DNA of 64,000 bases from Hyphomicrobiales bacterium (GTDB lineage Bacteria > Pseudomonadota > Alphaproteobacteria > Rhizobiales > Rhizobiaceae): contig UCEZ01000056.1 of the NCBI GenBank assembly GCA_900471525.1, positions 1 through 64,000 on the forward strand, given 5' to 3'. Positions 27,211-36,349 of the stretch are shown here, one piece after another. Each line of letters starts with the position of its first letter. The stretch's first letter is position 1. A program made the position numbers and the translations under genes. A model generated the notes under the pieces. It was not told the DNA's origin, did not search any database, and worked only from the letters and a program-made list of their open reading frames with translations.

Positions 27211-28500
27211 ATGGCCGCCGAACGCTCCCTTCCCAACCTCTGGCATGCAACGGCGCCTGCGGCTCCCGACACCAGGCCGCTTTCCACGGATATAAGCGTC
27301 GACGTTGCCGTCATCGGCGGCGGCTTCACCGGACTTTCGGCGGCGCTGCACCTTGCGGAAAAAGGCGTCACTGTCGCCGTTGCCGAGGCAAAGATGATCG
27401 GCTTTGGCGGCTCCGGTCGCAATGTCGGCCTCGTCAATGCCGGCATGTGGACCAAACCCGAAGACCTGATCGCAACGCTTGGCACCGAGGTCGGTACACG
27501 ATTGCTGACCGAACTTGGCGACGGTCCGTCGCTGGTCTACAAGCTCGTCGAAAAACACAACATCGCCTGCGAAGCGGTTCGCAACGGCACGCTGCATCTG
27601 GCCGTCGGAACCGAGGGCCTCAAGGACATTCAGGATCGCGAGCGGCAATGGAAAACGTTCGGCGCGCCCGTTGAAGTGGTTGACGCTGATCGTGCCCAAT
27701 CGCTGACCGGTGCGCCAGGATTCGCCGGCGCGCTGCTCGACCGGAGGGCTGGGACCATCCAGCCGCTTGCCTATGCCCGCGGCCTTGCCCACGCAGCTCT
27801 CGCCGCCGGTGCGCAGATCTACACAGAAACCCCGCTGCGGTCTGCCGAGCGCAAGGGTGACCTTTGGAAACTGACTGTCGGAAACGGCACAATCACAGCC
27901 AAATCCGTCATCGTCGCGACCAATGCCTATGGCGACATGCTGAGCCAAACGCCCTGGACGGCCTACACGCAGGAACTGACGATCCTGCCCTACTTCCAGT
28001 TCGCCACAAACCCGCTGTCCGACAATATTGCCCGGTCCATCCTGCCGGAGCGGCAGGGTTGCTGGGACACGGGTCTGGTCATGACATCGTTCCGCATGGA
28101 CCAGCAGAACCGGTTGATCTTCGGCAGCGTCGGCCGCCTCGATGCGCTCGCTGAAGGCACGCACCGGGCTTTTGCCGAGCGTTCGCTACGCAAGCTTTTC
28201 CCGGCGATCGGCGATTTCCGTTTCGAATACTGGTGGGACGGCCGGATCGGCATGACGACCAACAACCTGCCGCAAATGCACGTGATGGCGCCGAACGTAT
28301 TTTCGGTCAGCGGCTACAACGGCCGCGGCATCGCACCGGGCACCGTCTTCGGTCGTGCACTGGCCAACCACGTCACGGGCGAACCGAACGCGCTGCCGCT
28401 TGTCGAAACACCGCTGACGCCCGATCCCTGGCGCAACGTCAAATCGGCATTCTATCATGCCGGCGCACAGGCCAAGCATTTCATCGACCGAAGGTTTTAG
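27211..28500 (+). CDS. FAD-dependent oxidoreductase (DAO family)
   Basis: A 429-residue DAO-fold flavoprotein. The dinucleotide-binding motif is AVIGGGFTGLSAALHLAEKG near residue 32, followed by EAKMIGFGGSGRNVGLVNAG. That segment is typical of the glycine/sarcosine/gamma-glutamylputrescine oxidase group (PuuB-like). The C-terminal GYNGRGIAPGT motif contacts FAD. Substrate is probably a secondary or glutamylated amine, but this is family inference. ATG at 27211 with GAGG upstream is chosen; residues before it are not conserved in character. A convergent hairpin follows the stop. It lies only 2 kb from a gamma-glutamylation-type operon, which makes a PuuB-like role worth testing. Confidence 0.8.
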   Translation: MAAERSLPNLWHATAPAAPDTRPLSTDISVDVAVIGGGFTGLSAALHLAEKGVTVAVAEAKMIGFGGSGRNVGLVNAGMWTKPEDLIATLGTEVGTRLLTELGDGPSLVYKLVEKHNIACEAVRNGTLHLAVGTEGLKDIQDRERQWKTFGAPVEVVDADRAQSLTGAPGFAGALLDRRAGTIQPLAYARGLAHAALAAGAQIYTETPLRSAERKGDLWKLTVGNGTITAKSVIVATNAYGDMLSQTPWTAYTQELTILPYFQFATNPLSDNIARSILPERQGCWDTGLVMTSFRMDQQNRLIFGSVGRLDALAEGTHRAFAERSLRKLFPAIGDFRFEYWWDGRIGMTTNNLPQMHVMAPNVFSVSGYNGRGIAPGTVFGRALANHVTGEPNALPLVETPLTPDPWRNVKSAFYHAGAQAKHFIDRRF

Positions 28501-28520
28501 CCCACTCGCAGACGCAGAAA

Positions 28521-28542
28521 CGCCGCGCGAAAACGCGCGGCG
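28521..28542. terminator. Hairpin between convergent genes
   Basis: CGCCGCGCG and CGCGCGGCG form a perfect 9-bp stem around AAAA, 20 bases after the oxidoreductase stop and 22 bases before the end of the ParA-like gene on the other strand. There is no U-tract, so intrinsic termination may be partial. Confidence 0.5.
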
Positions 28543-28564
28543 CCGAAAGATTCAACGTCTTGCC

Positions 28565-29257
28565 TCACGCAGCGCGGCGCATGCCGCCCGTAAGCCTCAG
28601 CGGAACCAGCTTGCGGACTTCGTCACCGAAAGCACGGGCATTCTCGCAGGCCTTGTCGAGATTGCTCACCCGGTTCGGATCCATCGTTTGCAAGGTGCCA
28701 CCACAGTCGAAGATGTCGCGGAAGGCCGCACGCTCGATGATCGGCGTATCGAGGACGGGGACGGAGCGCTCGGAGAGCAACTGCTTGACCACCTGCAGCG
28801 CGCGCGTCGTCACCAGCGAATTGACGCGTGTCAGCACGACGGAGTGGTTGATGCGGATGCCCGCCTTTTCCTCGAGATAGCCGAGCAACTCGAGAACCTG
28901 GGCACCGCCCTTGGCATCCATGGCACAGCCCTGGATCGGGATCATCACATGATCGGACAGGCCGATGGCGGTCGCCATCAGCGTATTGCGCGCACCAGCG
29001 AGATCGATGATGAAATAGTCGGTCTTCGCCCTGTTGTCGTTGATATGCGTCTGGATCGACGCCATCGTCACATAGGAGATCACATCGACATTCGGGACCT
29101 TTCCCGAAATATCGTGCCAATGGGAAATCCAGTGCTGTGGATCGGCATCGAGAATGGTGACGCGCGCGCCGTTTCGCGCAAGCTCCGTCGCCAGGATCAA
29201 TGCGGCGGTCGTCTTGCCCGCGCCGCCCTTGGTGTTTGCAAATGTAATGACTGGCAT
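28565..29257 (-). CDS. ParA/MinD-like ATPase (orphan, first of a pair)
   Basis: A 230-residue deviant Walker A ATPase. It has KGGAGKTTAAL at residues 10-20 with the signature Lys, switch I in DADPQHW, and a Walker B-like DYFIIDLAG. IPIQGCAMDAKGG replaces the usual switch II context. No HTH domain precedes the ATPase and no ParB or parS-like repeat lies beside it, so plasmid-style partition is not indicated. Small ParA proteins of this kind position cargo such as chemosensory arrays or cell-pole factors. Start at 29257, with AGGACAGG upstream. A paralogue lies immediately upstream in the same orientation. Confidence 0.82.
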   Translation of the reverse strand: MPVITFANTKGGAGKTTAALILATELARNGARVTILDADPQHWISHWHDISGKVPNVDVISYVTMASIQTHINDNRAKTDYFIIDLAGARNTLMATAIGLSDHVMIPIQGCAMDAKGGAQVLELLGYLEEKAGIRINHSVVLTRVNSLVTTRALQVVKQLLSERSVPVLDTPIIERAAFRDIFDCGGTLQTMDPNRVSNLDKACENARAFGDEVRKLVPLRLTGGMRRAA

Positions 29258-29468
29258 GTCCTGTCCTCGTCTGAAAAGAAGTCCGAGCCCCGGCATGGCT
29301 CCCGCAAAAGGCGCAAAATCCCATCGCGCCTCGGTTAATCAAACCTTTCAGATCGTGGTTAAGAAAGTCTGAAGATGCACCTCCCCAGAATTAACGATTC
29401 CCGTCTGCACAGGCATGCAGATCGCATCGGAGACCAGTGGCGATGAGATAATTTTCTATCGAAGGAAA

Positions 29469-30278
29469 TCAGTGATCGGCGTGCAGTACGTCGCGTTCGA
29501 GTGGCAGTGCGGCCCGCATCATCACGGAATGCTCGGCCGGTTTCATCGGTTGCGAAGAGCTTATCGGCGCCTTGTGGCACATGCGGGCAAAGGGGCCGCT
29601 CGACAGCGGATACGCGGGAGCGGCCACACGGTGTTGGACCTCGAGCGCCAGCCCCTGCATGTTTCGCCGCGCCTTTGCAAGATTACTGATCATTGCGTCA
29701 TCGATCGTATAGAGCGATCCGCCGTGCTCGAACATGTCACGATAGGCGCTGCGCTCAATGATGGGCGTATCGAGAAGTGCGATATTGCGCAGGGCAAGCA
29801 GCGCCTTGACGCTGCGCAGGGCGCGCGTCGTCACGAAAGAGCTGACACGGGTCAGGACCACCGCGTGATTGATATGGCCGCGCGCATTGCTTTCCACCTG
29901 CCCGATGAGATCGAGCACATGTGCTGCGCCCTGCGCATCCATGGCGCATCCCTGCACCGGGATCAGAACAAGATCGGACAGACCTGCGGTGAGCGCAATC
30001 AATGCGTCGCGGGCGCCGGACAGGTCGATGATGATGTGGGTGGTCTGCCCCTGTTGGGTACGCAGATTGCTGCCGAGGTTGGCGAATGTGATGCCGGTGA
30101 CCACGGATATGGTGTCAATCGCACCGGGCAACCGATGCCACTTGGCTGCGAATGCGAGAGGATCGCAATCGAAAACAACGACCTTTTCACCCCTTTGCGC
30201 AAACTCCATGGCCAGAAGCAATGCAACGGTCGTCTTTCCGGCTCCACCCTTGGCGTTCGCTACTGAAATTACAGCCAT
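29469..30278 (-). CDS. ParA/MinD-like ATPase (orphan, second of a pair)
   Basis: A 269-residue paralogue of the neighbouring ATPase. It shares the KGGAGKTT Walker A, IPVQGCAMDAQG, VTTRALRSVK and LDTPIIERSAYRDMFEHGG segments nearly residue for residue. It differs by a 40-residue C-terminal extension after LALEVQH that is proline/serine-rich and looks disordered. The 211-base gap between the two genes suggests separate promoters rather than a tight operon. A tandem duplication with divergence is the simplest reading. Start ATG 30278 follows AGGAACG. No ParB partner is visible. The cargo is unknown. Confidence 0.82.
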   Translation of the reverse strand: MAVISVANAKGGAGKTTVALLLAMEFAQRGEKVVVFDCDPLAFAAKWHRLPGAIDTISVVTGITFANLGSNLRTQQGQTTHIIIDLSGARDALIALTAGLSDLVLIPVQGCAMDAQGAAHVLDLIGQVESNARGHINHAVVLTRVSSFVTTRALRSVKALLALRNIALLDTPIIERSAYRDMFEHGGSLYTIDDAMISNLAKARRNMQGLALEVQHRVAAPAYPLSSGPFARMCHKAPISSSQPMKPAEHSVMMRAALPLERDVLHADH

Positions 30279-30494
30279 ATCGTTCCTGCCGGCGTGCCGG
30301 AGCAGCCATTGCTTACTGCTGTCTCCATTCACGAAACAGCGATCTCTAACGTCAAGCCTTACAAAACACCGTTAACGAAGAGGAAACGAACTCCCCGAAT
30401 TGGCACGTTCCATGACACTTCGATGACGATTTTACGACAAAACCGCATGAGGGAAAGTAGCATTTTTCATGATGTGGTTTTTATTAGCCGGAAA

Positions 30495-30530
30495 ATGAAA
30501 AATGGAGCCGGCCACAACAGCCGGCTCCAT
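30495..30530 (-). terminator. Rho-independent terminator of the amine-catabolism operon
   Basis: On the minus strand, an 11-bp stem (ATGGAGCCGGC paired with GCCGGCTCCAT) with a seven-base loop is followed by TTTTTCATTTT. It lies about 50 bases after the alcohol dehydrogenase stop and closes the five-gene operon. Confidence 0.85.
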
Positions 30531-30581
30531 TCCAAGAAATGATCAAAAACTGTCGACGCGCGGGTGCACGCCGGGTTCAGG

Positions 30582-31727
30582 TCAGATGCAGTCGTGAAAC
30601 AACTGCTTGGCAGCATCGAGCGTCAGCTCGACCGGATTGCCGCCGGCGGTCGGATCGACGATCGCCATAGCGGCCATCTCATCGATTCGGTCGGTGCCGA
30701 CGCCCAGTGCCGACAGTTTGTCCGGCACACCCAGTTCTTCGCGCAGCTTCAGGACGTAGTCGTAGAACCCATCGAAGCCGCCGGAAATGCCGAGATAGGC
30801 GGCGGCCATGCCGATCTTGCCCTCGATCGCCGGACGATTGAAACGCAGCACCGGCGGCATGACAACGGCATTGGTCATGCCGTGATGGGTGTTGTAGATG
30901 GCGCCGACCGGATGCGACAGCGAGTGGATGGCGCCGAGGCCCTTCTGGAAGGCGACGGCCCCCATGGCGGCGGCACTCATCATATGGGCGCGGGCTTCGA
31001 TATCCGTTCCGTCCTTGTAGGCGCGCGGCAGATATTCCTTGACCAGACGCAGGCCTTCGAGCGCGATGCCGGCCGACATCGGATGGTAGAACGGCGAGGA
31101 ATAGGCCTCCAGGCAATGGGCGAAGGCATCCATACCGGTACCGGCGGTTATCACCTTCGGCATGCCGACCGTCAGTTCCGGATCGCAGATGGTGACTGCC
31201 GGCAGGAACTTCGGATGGAAGATCACTTTCTTCGTATGTGTCTCGGAGTTGGTAATGACCGAGGCACGGCCGACTTCCGAGCCGGTGCCAGCCGTCGTCG
31301 GCACGGCGATGATCGGCGCGATGCCTTCGACGCTGGCACGGGTCCACCAGTCGCCGATATCCTCGAAGTCCCAGACCGGACGGGTCTGGCCGGCCATGAA
31401 GGCGACGCATTTGCCGAGGTCGAGGCCGGAACCGCCGCCAAAAGCGATAACGCCGTCATGGCCGCCGGCCTTGAAGGCCTTCACTCCGGCATCGAGATTG
31501 ACGTCGGTCGGATTGCTGTCGACATCGGCGAACAGCGCGCGGCCAAGGCCGGCGGCGTCGAGGATATCGAGCGCATTCTGCGTGATCGGCATCGGCGCGA
31601 GGCCACGGTCGGTGATCAGCAGCGGCTTCTTGATGCCGAGCGCCTTGCAGTGATCGGCAAGTTCCTTGATCCGGCCGGCGCCGAACTTGATGGATGTCGG
31701 ATAGCTCCAGTTGGCTGTAATGGTCAT
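30582..31727 (-). CDS. Iron-containing alcohol dehydrogenase
   Basis: A 381-residue group III alcohol dehydrogenase. FGGGSGLDLGK (about 96-106) binds the NAD(P) phosphates, and PTTAGTGSEVG follows. The metal site is provided by Asp/His residues in MDAFAHCLEAY and in the HSLSHPVGAIYNTHHG stretch (conserved His residues). It is the last gene of a five-gene minus-strand operon and starts three bases after the aldehyde dehydrogenase stop. The pairing implies an alcohol oxidised first to an aldehyde and then to an acid. With the glutamine-synthetase-like ligase upstream, a gamma-glutamylated amino alcohol is a plausible substrate. Confidence 0.87.
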   Translation of the reverse strand: MTITANWSYPTSIKFGAGRIKELADHCKALGIKKPLLITDRGLAPMPITQNALDILDAAGLGRALFADVDSNPTDVNLDAGVKAFKAGGHDGVIAFGGGSGLDLGKCVAFMAGQTRPVWDFEDIGDWWTRASVEGIAPIIAVPTTAGTGSEVGRASVITNSETHTKKVIFHPKFLPAVTICDPELTVGMPKVITAGTGMDAFAHCLEAYSSPFYHPMSAGIALEGLRLVKEYLPRAYKDGTDIEARAHMMSAAAMGAVAFQKGLGAIHSLSHPVGAIYNTHHGMTNAVVMPPVLRFNRPAIEGKIGMAAAYLGISGGFDGFYDYVLKLREELGVPDKLSALGVGTDRIDEMAAMAIVDPTAGGNPVELTLDAAKQLFHDCI

Positions 31728-31730
31728 CGG

Positions 31731-33110
31731 TCAGGCTTTCTTCAGGTGATAGGATTTCGGGCGGGTCAGGTTCTGGAAGCCGATGACCGACAGCGAGCCG
31801 CCGCGTCCGGTTTCCTTGACGCCGGTCCAGCACAGCGCTGGATCGAGATAATCGGCGCGGTTCATGAACACGGTGCCCGTTTCAAGATCCTGGCCGATAC
31901 GAGCGGCGCGTTCGGCATCCTTGGTCCAGAGCGACGTCGTCAGTCCGTATTTGCAATCGTTCATCAGCGCGAGCGCCTCAGTGTCGTTCTTCACCTTCAT
32001 GATGCCGACGACCGGACCGAAACTTTCCTCCGTCATGACCTTCATGGAATGATCGACGTCGACAAGAACCTGCGGTGCGAGATAGGCACCGCCGTCATCC
32101 TGCGGAAACAGCTTCGGATCGACCAGCGCCTTGGCGCCCTTGGCAACAGCCTCGGCAGTCTGCGCGCGCACTTCGGCGGCAAAGCGCTGGTGCGCCATCG
32201 GCCCGAGCGAGGTTTCCTGTTCCAACGGATTGCCGAGTTTATATGCCGAGGCAAAGGCAACGGCCTTCTCGACGAAATCGTCATAGAGGTTTTCATTGAC
32301 ATAGATGCGCTCGATACCGCAGCAGCACTGCCCGGAATTGAACATCGCGCCGTCCATCAGCGTATCGACGGCAGCGTCGAGATCGGCGTCTTCCATGACG
32401 TAGCCCGGATCCTTGCCGCCGAGTTCGAGGCCAAGTCCGGTGAAGGTGCCGGCCGCTGCCCGCTCGATCGATCGGCCGCCTTCGACCGAACCCGTGAAAT
32501 TGACGAAATCAAAGCTCTTGGCCGCAATCAGCTGCGAGGTCGTTGCGTGATCGAGAAAGATATTCTGGAAGACATCTTGCGGAACACCGGCCTCGACAAA
32601 GGCGCGCACCATGCGCTCGCCAACGAGGATCGTCTGGCTGGCATGCTTCAAGACGACGGCGTTACCCGCCATCAGCGCCGGCGCCACAGTGTTGATCGCC
32701 GTCATATAGGGATAGTTCCAGGGCGCGATGACAAAGACGACGCCGTGGGCGACACGCTCGATGCGACGCTCGAAGCTGGCGCTGTCCTCTACGACGATCG
32801 GCGCAAGCGCATCCGCGGCGATGGAGGCGACATAGTTCGACCGCTCGTTGAAGCCGCGGAACTCACCGCCGTAGCGCACCGGACGCCCCATTTGCCAGGC
32901 AAGTTCCGGCACGACCTCGTCGACCATCTCGTTCAGCCGTGCGACACCGGCAAGCACCAGCTTGACGCGATCTTCGATCGGACGCTTGGCCCAGCTTTTT
33001 TGTGCGGCCCGTGCACGCGCAACGGCAGCCGAAGCGGTAGCCGCGTCAACGGCTGCGCGTTCCGCATAAACTTCCCCGTTCACCGGAGAAATACATTGGA
33101 TCATGGTCAT
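31731..33110 (-). CDS. Aldehyde dehydrogenase family protein
   Basis: A 459-residue NAD(P)-dependent aldehyde dehydrogenase. APWNYPYMTA begins the nucleotide-binding region, FTGSVEGGRSIE holds the glycine turn, ELGGKDPGYV holds the general base Glu, and GQCCCGIERIYV contains the catalytic Cys. VTEESFGPVVGIM completes the signature set. The enzyme oxidises an aldehyde to a carboxylate. Between the glutamine-synthetase-like ligase and the alcohol dehydrogenase it corresponds to the aldehyde step of a gamma-glutamylation pathway (compare PuuC or IpuH). Start ATG 33110 follows AGGAAAAC; an internal ATG two codons later is possible. Confidence 0.87.
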   Translation of the reverse strand: MTMIQCISPVNGEVYAERAAVDAATASAAVARARAAQKSWAKRPIEDRVKLVLAGVARLNEMVDEVVPELAWQMGRPVRYGGEFRGFNERSNYVASIAADALAPIVVEDSASFERRIERVAHGVVFVIAPWNYPYMTAINTVAPALMAGNAVVLKHASQTILVGERMVRAFVEAGVPQDVFQNIFLDHATTSQLIAAKSFDFVNFTGSVEGGRSIERAAAGTFTGLGLELGGKDPGYVMEDADLDAAVDTLMDGAMFNSGQCCCGIERIYVNENLYDDFVEKAVAFASAYKLGNPLEQETSLGPMAHQRFAAEVRAQTAEAVAKGAKALVDPKLFPQDDGGAYLAPQVLVDVDHSMKVMTEESFGPVVGIMKVKNDTEALALMNDCKYGLTTSLWTKDAERAARIGQDLETGTVFMNRADYLDPALCWTGVKETGRGGSLSVIGFQNLTRPKSYHLKKA

Positions 33111-33199
33111 GATCGTTTTCCTGTTCTGTCGTCAAAAATTGCGATCCGGCACCACCCTTCCAGGCACTACCGGATCGAGGTCGATTCTGAGCGATGGCG

Positions 33200-34570
33200 T
33201 TACGCCCTCTCGAAACCGCGCGCAACTTCCCAATCCGTCACACGGCGGTCGTATTCCTCCTGCTCCCACTCGGCAGCCCGGGTATAATGCTCGATGACAT
33301 CCTCGCCGAAGGCGTCGAGCAGCATTTTGGAGCTGTTCAGAGCAGCAGCCGCGTCACGCAGTGTGCGCGGAATTTCGCGGATGTTCTTGCCGCCATAGGC
33401 ATCGCCGACAAACGGCGCTTCCAGTTCCATCTTGCCCTCGATACCGGCGATACCGGCAGCGATCAGCGCGGCCATGGCGAGATAGGGGTTGAGGTCGGAG
33501 CCGCCAACGCGGCATTCGATGCGGATGGCCTTGGTGCCTTCGCCGCACAGGCGGTAGCCGGCAGTGCGGTTGTCCTTGCTCCAGACCGCCTTGGTCGGCG
33601 CGAAGGTGCCGGCCACGAAGCGCTTGTAGGAATTGATGTAGGGCGCGAGGAAATAGGTGATCTCGCCGGCATGGGCCAAAAGACCGGCCACATAGTGCCG
33701 CATCATCTCCGACATGCCATACTCGGCTTCCTTGTCGAAGAATTTCGAGGTCTTGCCATCAACGCTCCAGAGCGACTGGTGGATGTGCGACGACGAACCG
33801 GCCGCGTTGTAGTTCCACTTGGCAAGGAAGGTGATCGCCTTGCCACGCGACCAGGCGATTTCCTTGCAGCCGTTCTTGATGATCACGTGCCGGTCGGCCA
33901 TGGTCAGCGCGTCGGCATAGCGGACATTGACCTCTTCCTGACCGGCAGAAGCCTCGCCCTTTGTGTTTTCCACCGGGATGCCAGCACCCTGCAGTCCGTT
34001 GCGGATCGCCCGCATGACGTCTTCTTCCTTGGTGGTCTGGAAGATGTGGTAATCCTCGTTGTAACCGCTGACGAGCTTCAGGTCGCGGTAGCCGCTTTCG
34101 CGCGCATCGTCATAGGATTGATCGAACAGGAAGAATTCGAGCTCCGTCGCCATGAAGGCCTTCAGGCCCATGGCCTCGAGCCTTGCGACCTGCTTCTTCA
34201 GGATGGCGCGCGGCGAATGCGGTACTTCCTTGTGGGTGTGATGGTCGAGCATGTCGCAAAGAACCAGCGCCGTGCCTTCGAGCCAGGGAATGCGGCGAAG
34301 CGTCGAGAGGTCAGGCTTCATCGTGTAGTCGCCATAGCCTGCTTCCCAGCTGGTCGACTTGTAGCCGGAGACGGTGTCCATCTCCATATCGGTAGCCAGC
34401 AGATAGTTGCAGCTATGGGTTTCTTCCCAGGCGCCGTCGACAAAGAACTGCGCGTGGAACCGCTTGCCCATCAGACGTCCCTGCATGTCGACCTGACAGG
34501 CCAGAACCGTATCGATGCGGCCTTCGGCGACATCCTTCTTCAACTCTTCAAACGAGTAGCTCGCGCTCAT
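33200..34570 (-). CDS. Glutamine synthetase-like gamma-glutamyl-amine ligase
   Basis: A 456-residue glutamine synthetase superfamily protein. Key segments are ATELEFFLF (metal-binding Glu pair), GQEEVNVRYADAL, GSSSHIHQSLW (His of the metal site) and KAIRIECRVGGSDLNPYLAMAA. It lacks the tyrosine adenylylation loop of housekeeping GlnA and is closest in layout to PuuA-type gamma-glutamylpolyamine or gamma-glutamylamide synthetases. Reaction inferred: ATP-dependent joining of glutamate to an amine. The operon context (importer, aldehyde and alcohol dehydrogenases, amide hydrolase family protein) supports a catabolic role rather than ammonia assimilation. The amine itself cannot be read from sequence. 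Confidence 0.82.
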   Translation of the reverse strand: MSASYSFEELKKDVAEGRIDTVLACQVDMQGRLMGKRFHAQFFVDGAWEETHSCNYLLATDMEMDTVSGYKSTSWEAGYGDYTMKPDLSTLRRIPWLEGTALVLCDMLDHHTHKEVPHSPRAILKKQVARLEAMGLKAFMATELEFFLFDQSYDDARESGYRDLKLVSGYNEDYHIFQTTKEEDVMRAIRNGLQGAGIPVENTKGEASAGQEEVNVRYADALTMADRHVIIKNGCKEIAWSRGKAITFLAKWNYNAAGSSSHIHQSLWSVDGKTSKFFDKEAEYGMSEMMRHYVAGLLAHAGEITYFLAPYINSYKRFVAGTFAPTKAVWSKDNRTAGYRLCGEGTKAIRIECRVGGSDLNPYLAMAALIAAGIAGIEGKMELEAPFVGDAYGGKNIREIPRTLRDAAAALNSSKMLLDAFGEDVIEHYTRAAEWEQEEYDRRVTDWEVARGFERA

Positions 34571-34671
34571 GGTAAAAAATCCCGTGATTGGCTGGAACGG
34601 CGCAGGTGCGCGCTCCGTTGGACGTGGTCCGGAAGCCGCCTAAAGACGGCTTCCGTCTCGTCTTGATGTGA

Positions 34672-36237
34672 TCAGATCTGACCGACCGCCTTTTCGGCGG
34701 CGGCGATCTCCGCCTTGCGCTTGGCAATCATGTCGCCGATCGGCGGCCCTTGGAAGCGCTTGGCTTCAAAGGCGAACCAGATGACGACCGCCAGCACGAT
34801 GAAGCCGAGCGTCACGGCAAAGACCTTGTCATTCGGCGGCTGGATGGCGATGTAGATGATGACGAGCATGCCAAGGGCGGCAAGCACGGAGACCAGCTTG
34901 TAGACGCCTGCACCAAGATTCCACGGACCTGCCGCAGGCCATTTCGACGTACCAAAGGCAAAGATGCCGAGCACGATCGGAAACACGAAGGACAGGAACA
35001 GGAAGATAAGCGTGGCATTGACCACCGTCACGTAGAGGCTGGCCTCGCCGACCGAGATGAACAGCGCACCCCAGACGAAAAGCACTTCGAGAATTCCGGC
35101 CGTCCAGATCGCCGTGACCGGCGTGCGGTACTTCGGGCTGACCGAGGACAGCGCCTTGGAACCAACCGGCAGACCTTTGTCGCGCGAGAACGCAAAGATC
35201 ATGCGTGATGCCGACGTGACCGTAGCGAGGCCGCAAAGGAACTGCGCGATGAAGATCGCGATGAACAGGATGGTGACCAGCCATGCAGGCATAATCGTGT
35301 TGACCGTGTAGAAGAACACGTTCCAGCCCTGCTTTGCGCCTTCCGCCATATCCGGGATGGCGATGACGAAGGCACTGAGCATGATCCAGCCGGCAAGCGA
35401 CGACCAGACGACAGAAGATACAATCGAGCGTGGAACCGAATGGGCCGCCTTCTTGGTTTCCTCGGACGTGTGCGCAGACGCGTCATATCCGGTGATCGTA
35501 TAGATCGGCAGCAAAAGGCCGAGGCCGAAAATATACCACATGCTTTCGGATTGCGGCCAGACATTGCCGCCGATCTCACCCGAATTGTTGGTGAATGTCC
35601 AAAGACGGCTGAACTCCCAGGTGGGCGCGAAATAAAAGCATGCAACCGTCAGAACGGCTGCGGTCACCAGGATAAGAGAGCCTGAAAAATCGGTAAGCTT
35701 GGCGGTGAGGCTAATACCGAAATGGTTGATCACGACCTGCACTAGTGTAAAGCCTGCGACAAGCAAAACCTGCGTTCCGGGCGAAACGAGACCGTCTGCT
35801 CCGACAAGACCGAGTTGCGCGCCGAAGGTGCCTCCAAGAAACAGCGCGGTGCCGATGTTGATCGCGCCCAGAACGGTGATCAGCCCGAGCAGGTTAAGCC
35901 ATGCTGTCAACCAGCCGGTGAAGCGGTTTCCGAGGATCGACGACCAATGATACAAACCGCCGGCCGTGGGATAGGCCGACGCGATCTGAGCCATGCCCAA
36001 CGCAAAGAAGCCGGAGATGATGCATCCGACCGGCCAGCCGATCCCGATTGCAGCGCCGCCCACACCGGATGTTGCTTGCGCCAGCGAGTTGATGCCGCCC
36101 GACAGAATGCAAATGATCGAGAATGAAATTGCGAAATTCGAGAAGGAGCTCATGCTCCGCTCGAGCTCTTGGGCGTAGCCCATCGAATGCAGGACGTGGA
36201 TATCCTGATTTTTGTCTGTATCTGTATAGTCTGACAT
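34672..36237 (-). CDS. APC-family amino acid/amine permease
   Basis: A 521-residue APC superfamily transporter with about 12 membrane helices. The N-terminal segment (LERSMSSFSNFAISFSIICILSG split by polar residues) and TGYDASAHTSEETK in the middle are typical of the GABA/choline-type (Bat1/HnmT-like) group. It probably imports the amine or amino acid degraded by the operon. AGGGGAAA directly ahead of ATG 36237 fixes the start. The gene lies between the N-formylglutamate amidohydrolase-like gene (112-base gap) and the ligase gene (101-base gap), all on the minus strand. Confidence 0.85.
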   Translation of the reverse strand: MSDYTDTDKNQDIHVLHSMGYAQELERSMSSFSNFAISFSIICILSGGINSLAQATSGVGGAAIGIGWPVGCIISGFFALGMAQIASAYPTAGGLYHWSSILGNRFTGWLTAWLNLLGLITVLGAINIGTALFLGGTFGAQLGLVGADGLVSPGTQVLLVAGFTLVQVVINHFGISLTAKLTDFSGSLILVTAAVLTVACFYFAPTWEFSRLWTFTNNSGEIGGNVWPQSESMWYIFGLGLLLPIYTITGYDASAHTSEETKKAAHSVPRSIVSSVVWSSLAGWIMLSAFVIAIPDMAEGAKQGWNVFFYTVNTIMPAWLVTILFIAIFIAQFLCGLATVTSASRMIFAFSRDKGLPVGSKALSSVSPKYRTPVTAIWTAGILEVLFVWGALFISVGEASLYVTVVNATLIFLFLSFVFPIVLGIFAFGTSKWPAAGPWNLGAGVYKLVSVLAALGMLVIIYIAIQPPNDKVFAVTLGFIVLAVVIWFAFEAKRFQGPPIGDMIAKRKAEIAAAEKAVGQI

Positions 36238-36349
36238 TTTTTTCCCCTGTATCGACCAGCCTCCGGCGGTATTGCCGGCCGGCTGAAGTGCCGTTGTCCA
36301 TGGAAGCCCATGGACCAGTCTCCGCGGACATGCCGCTCCCCAGGTCTTT

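Noticed and set aside
28565-30278. Plasmid repABC-type partition locus
   Set aside because: No ParB, RepC or parS-like repeats; the proteins lack the N-terminal HTH of RepA.
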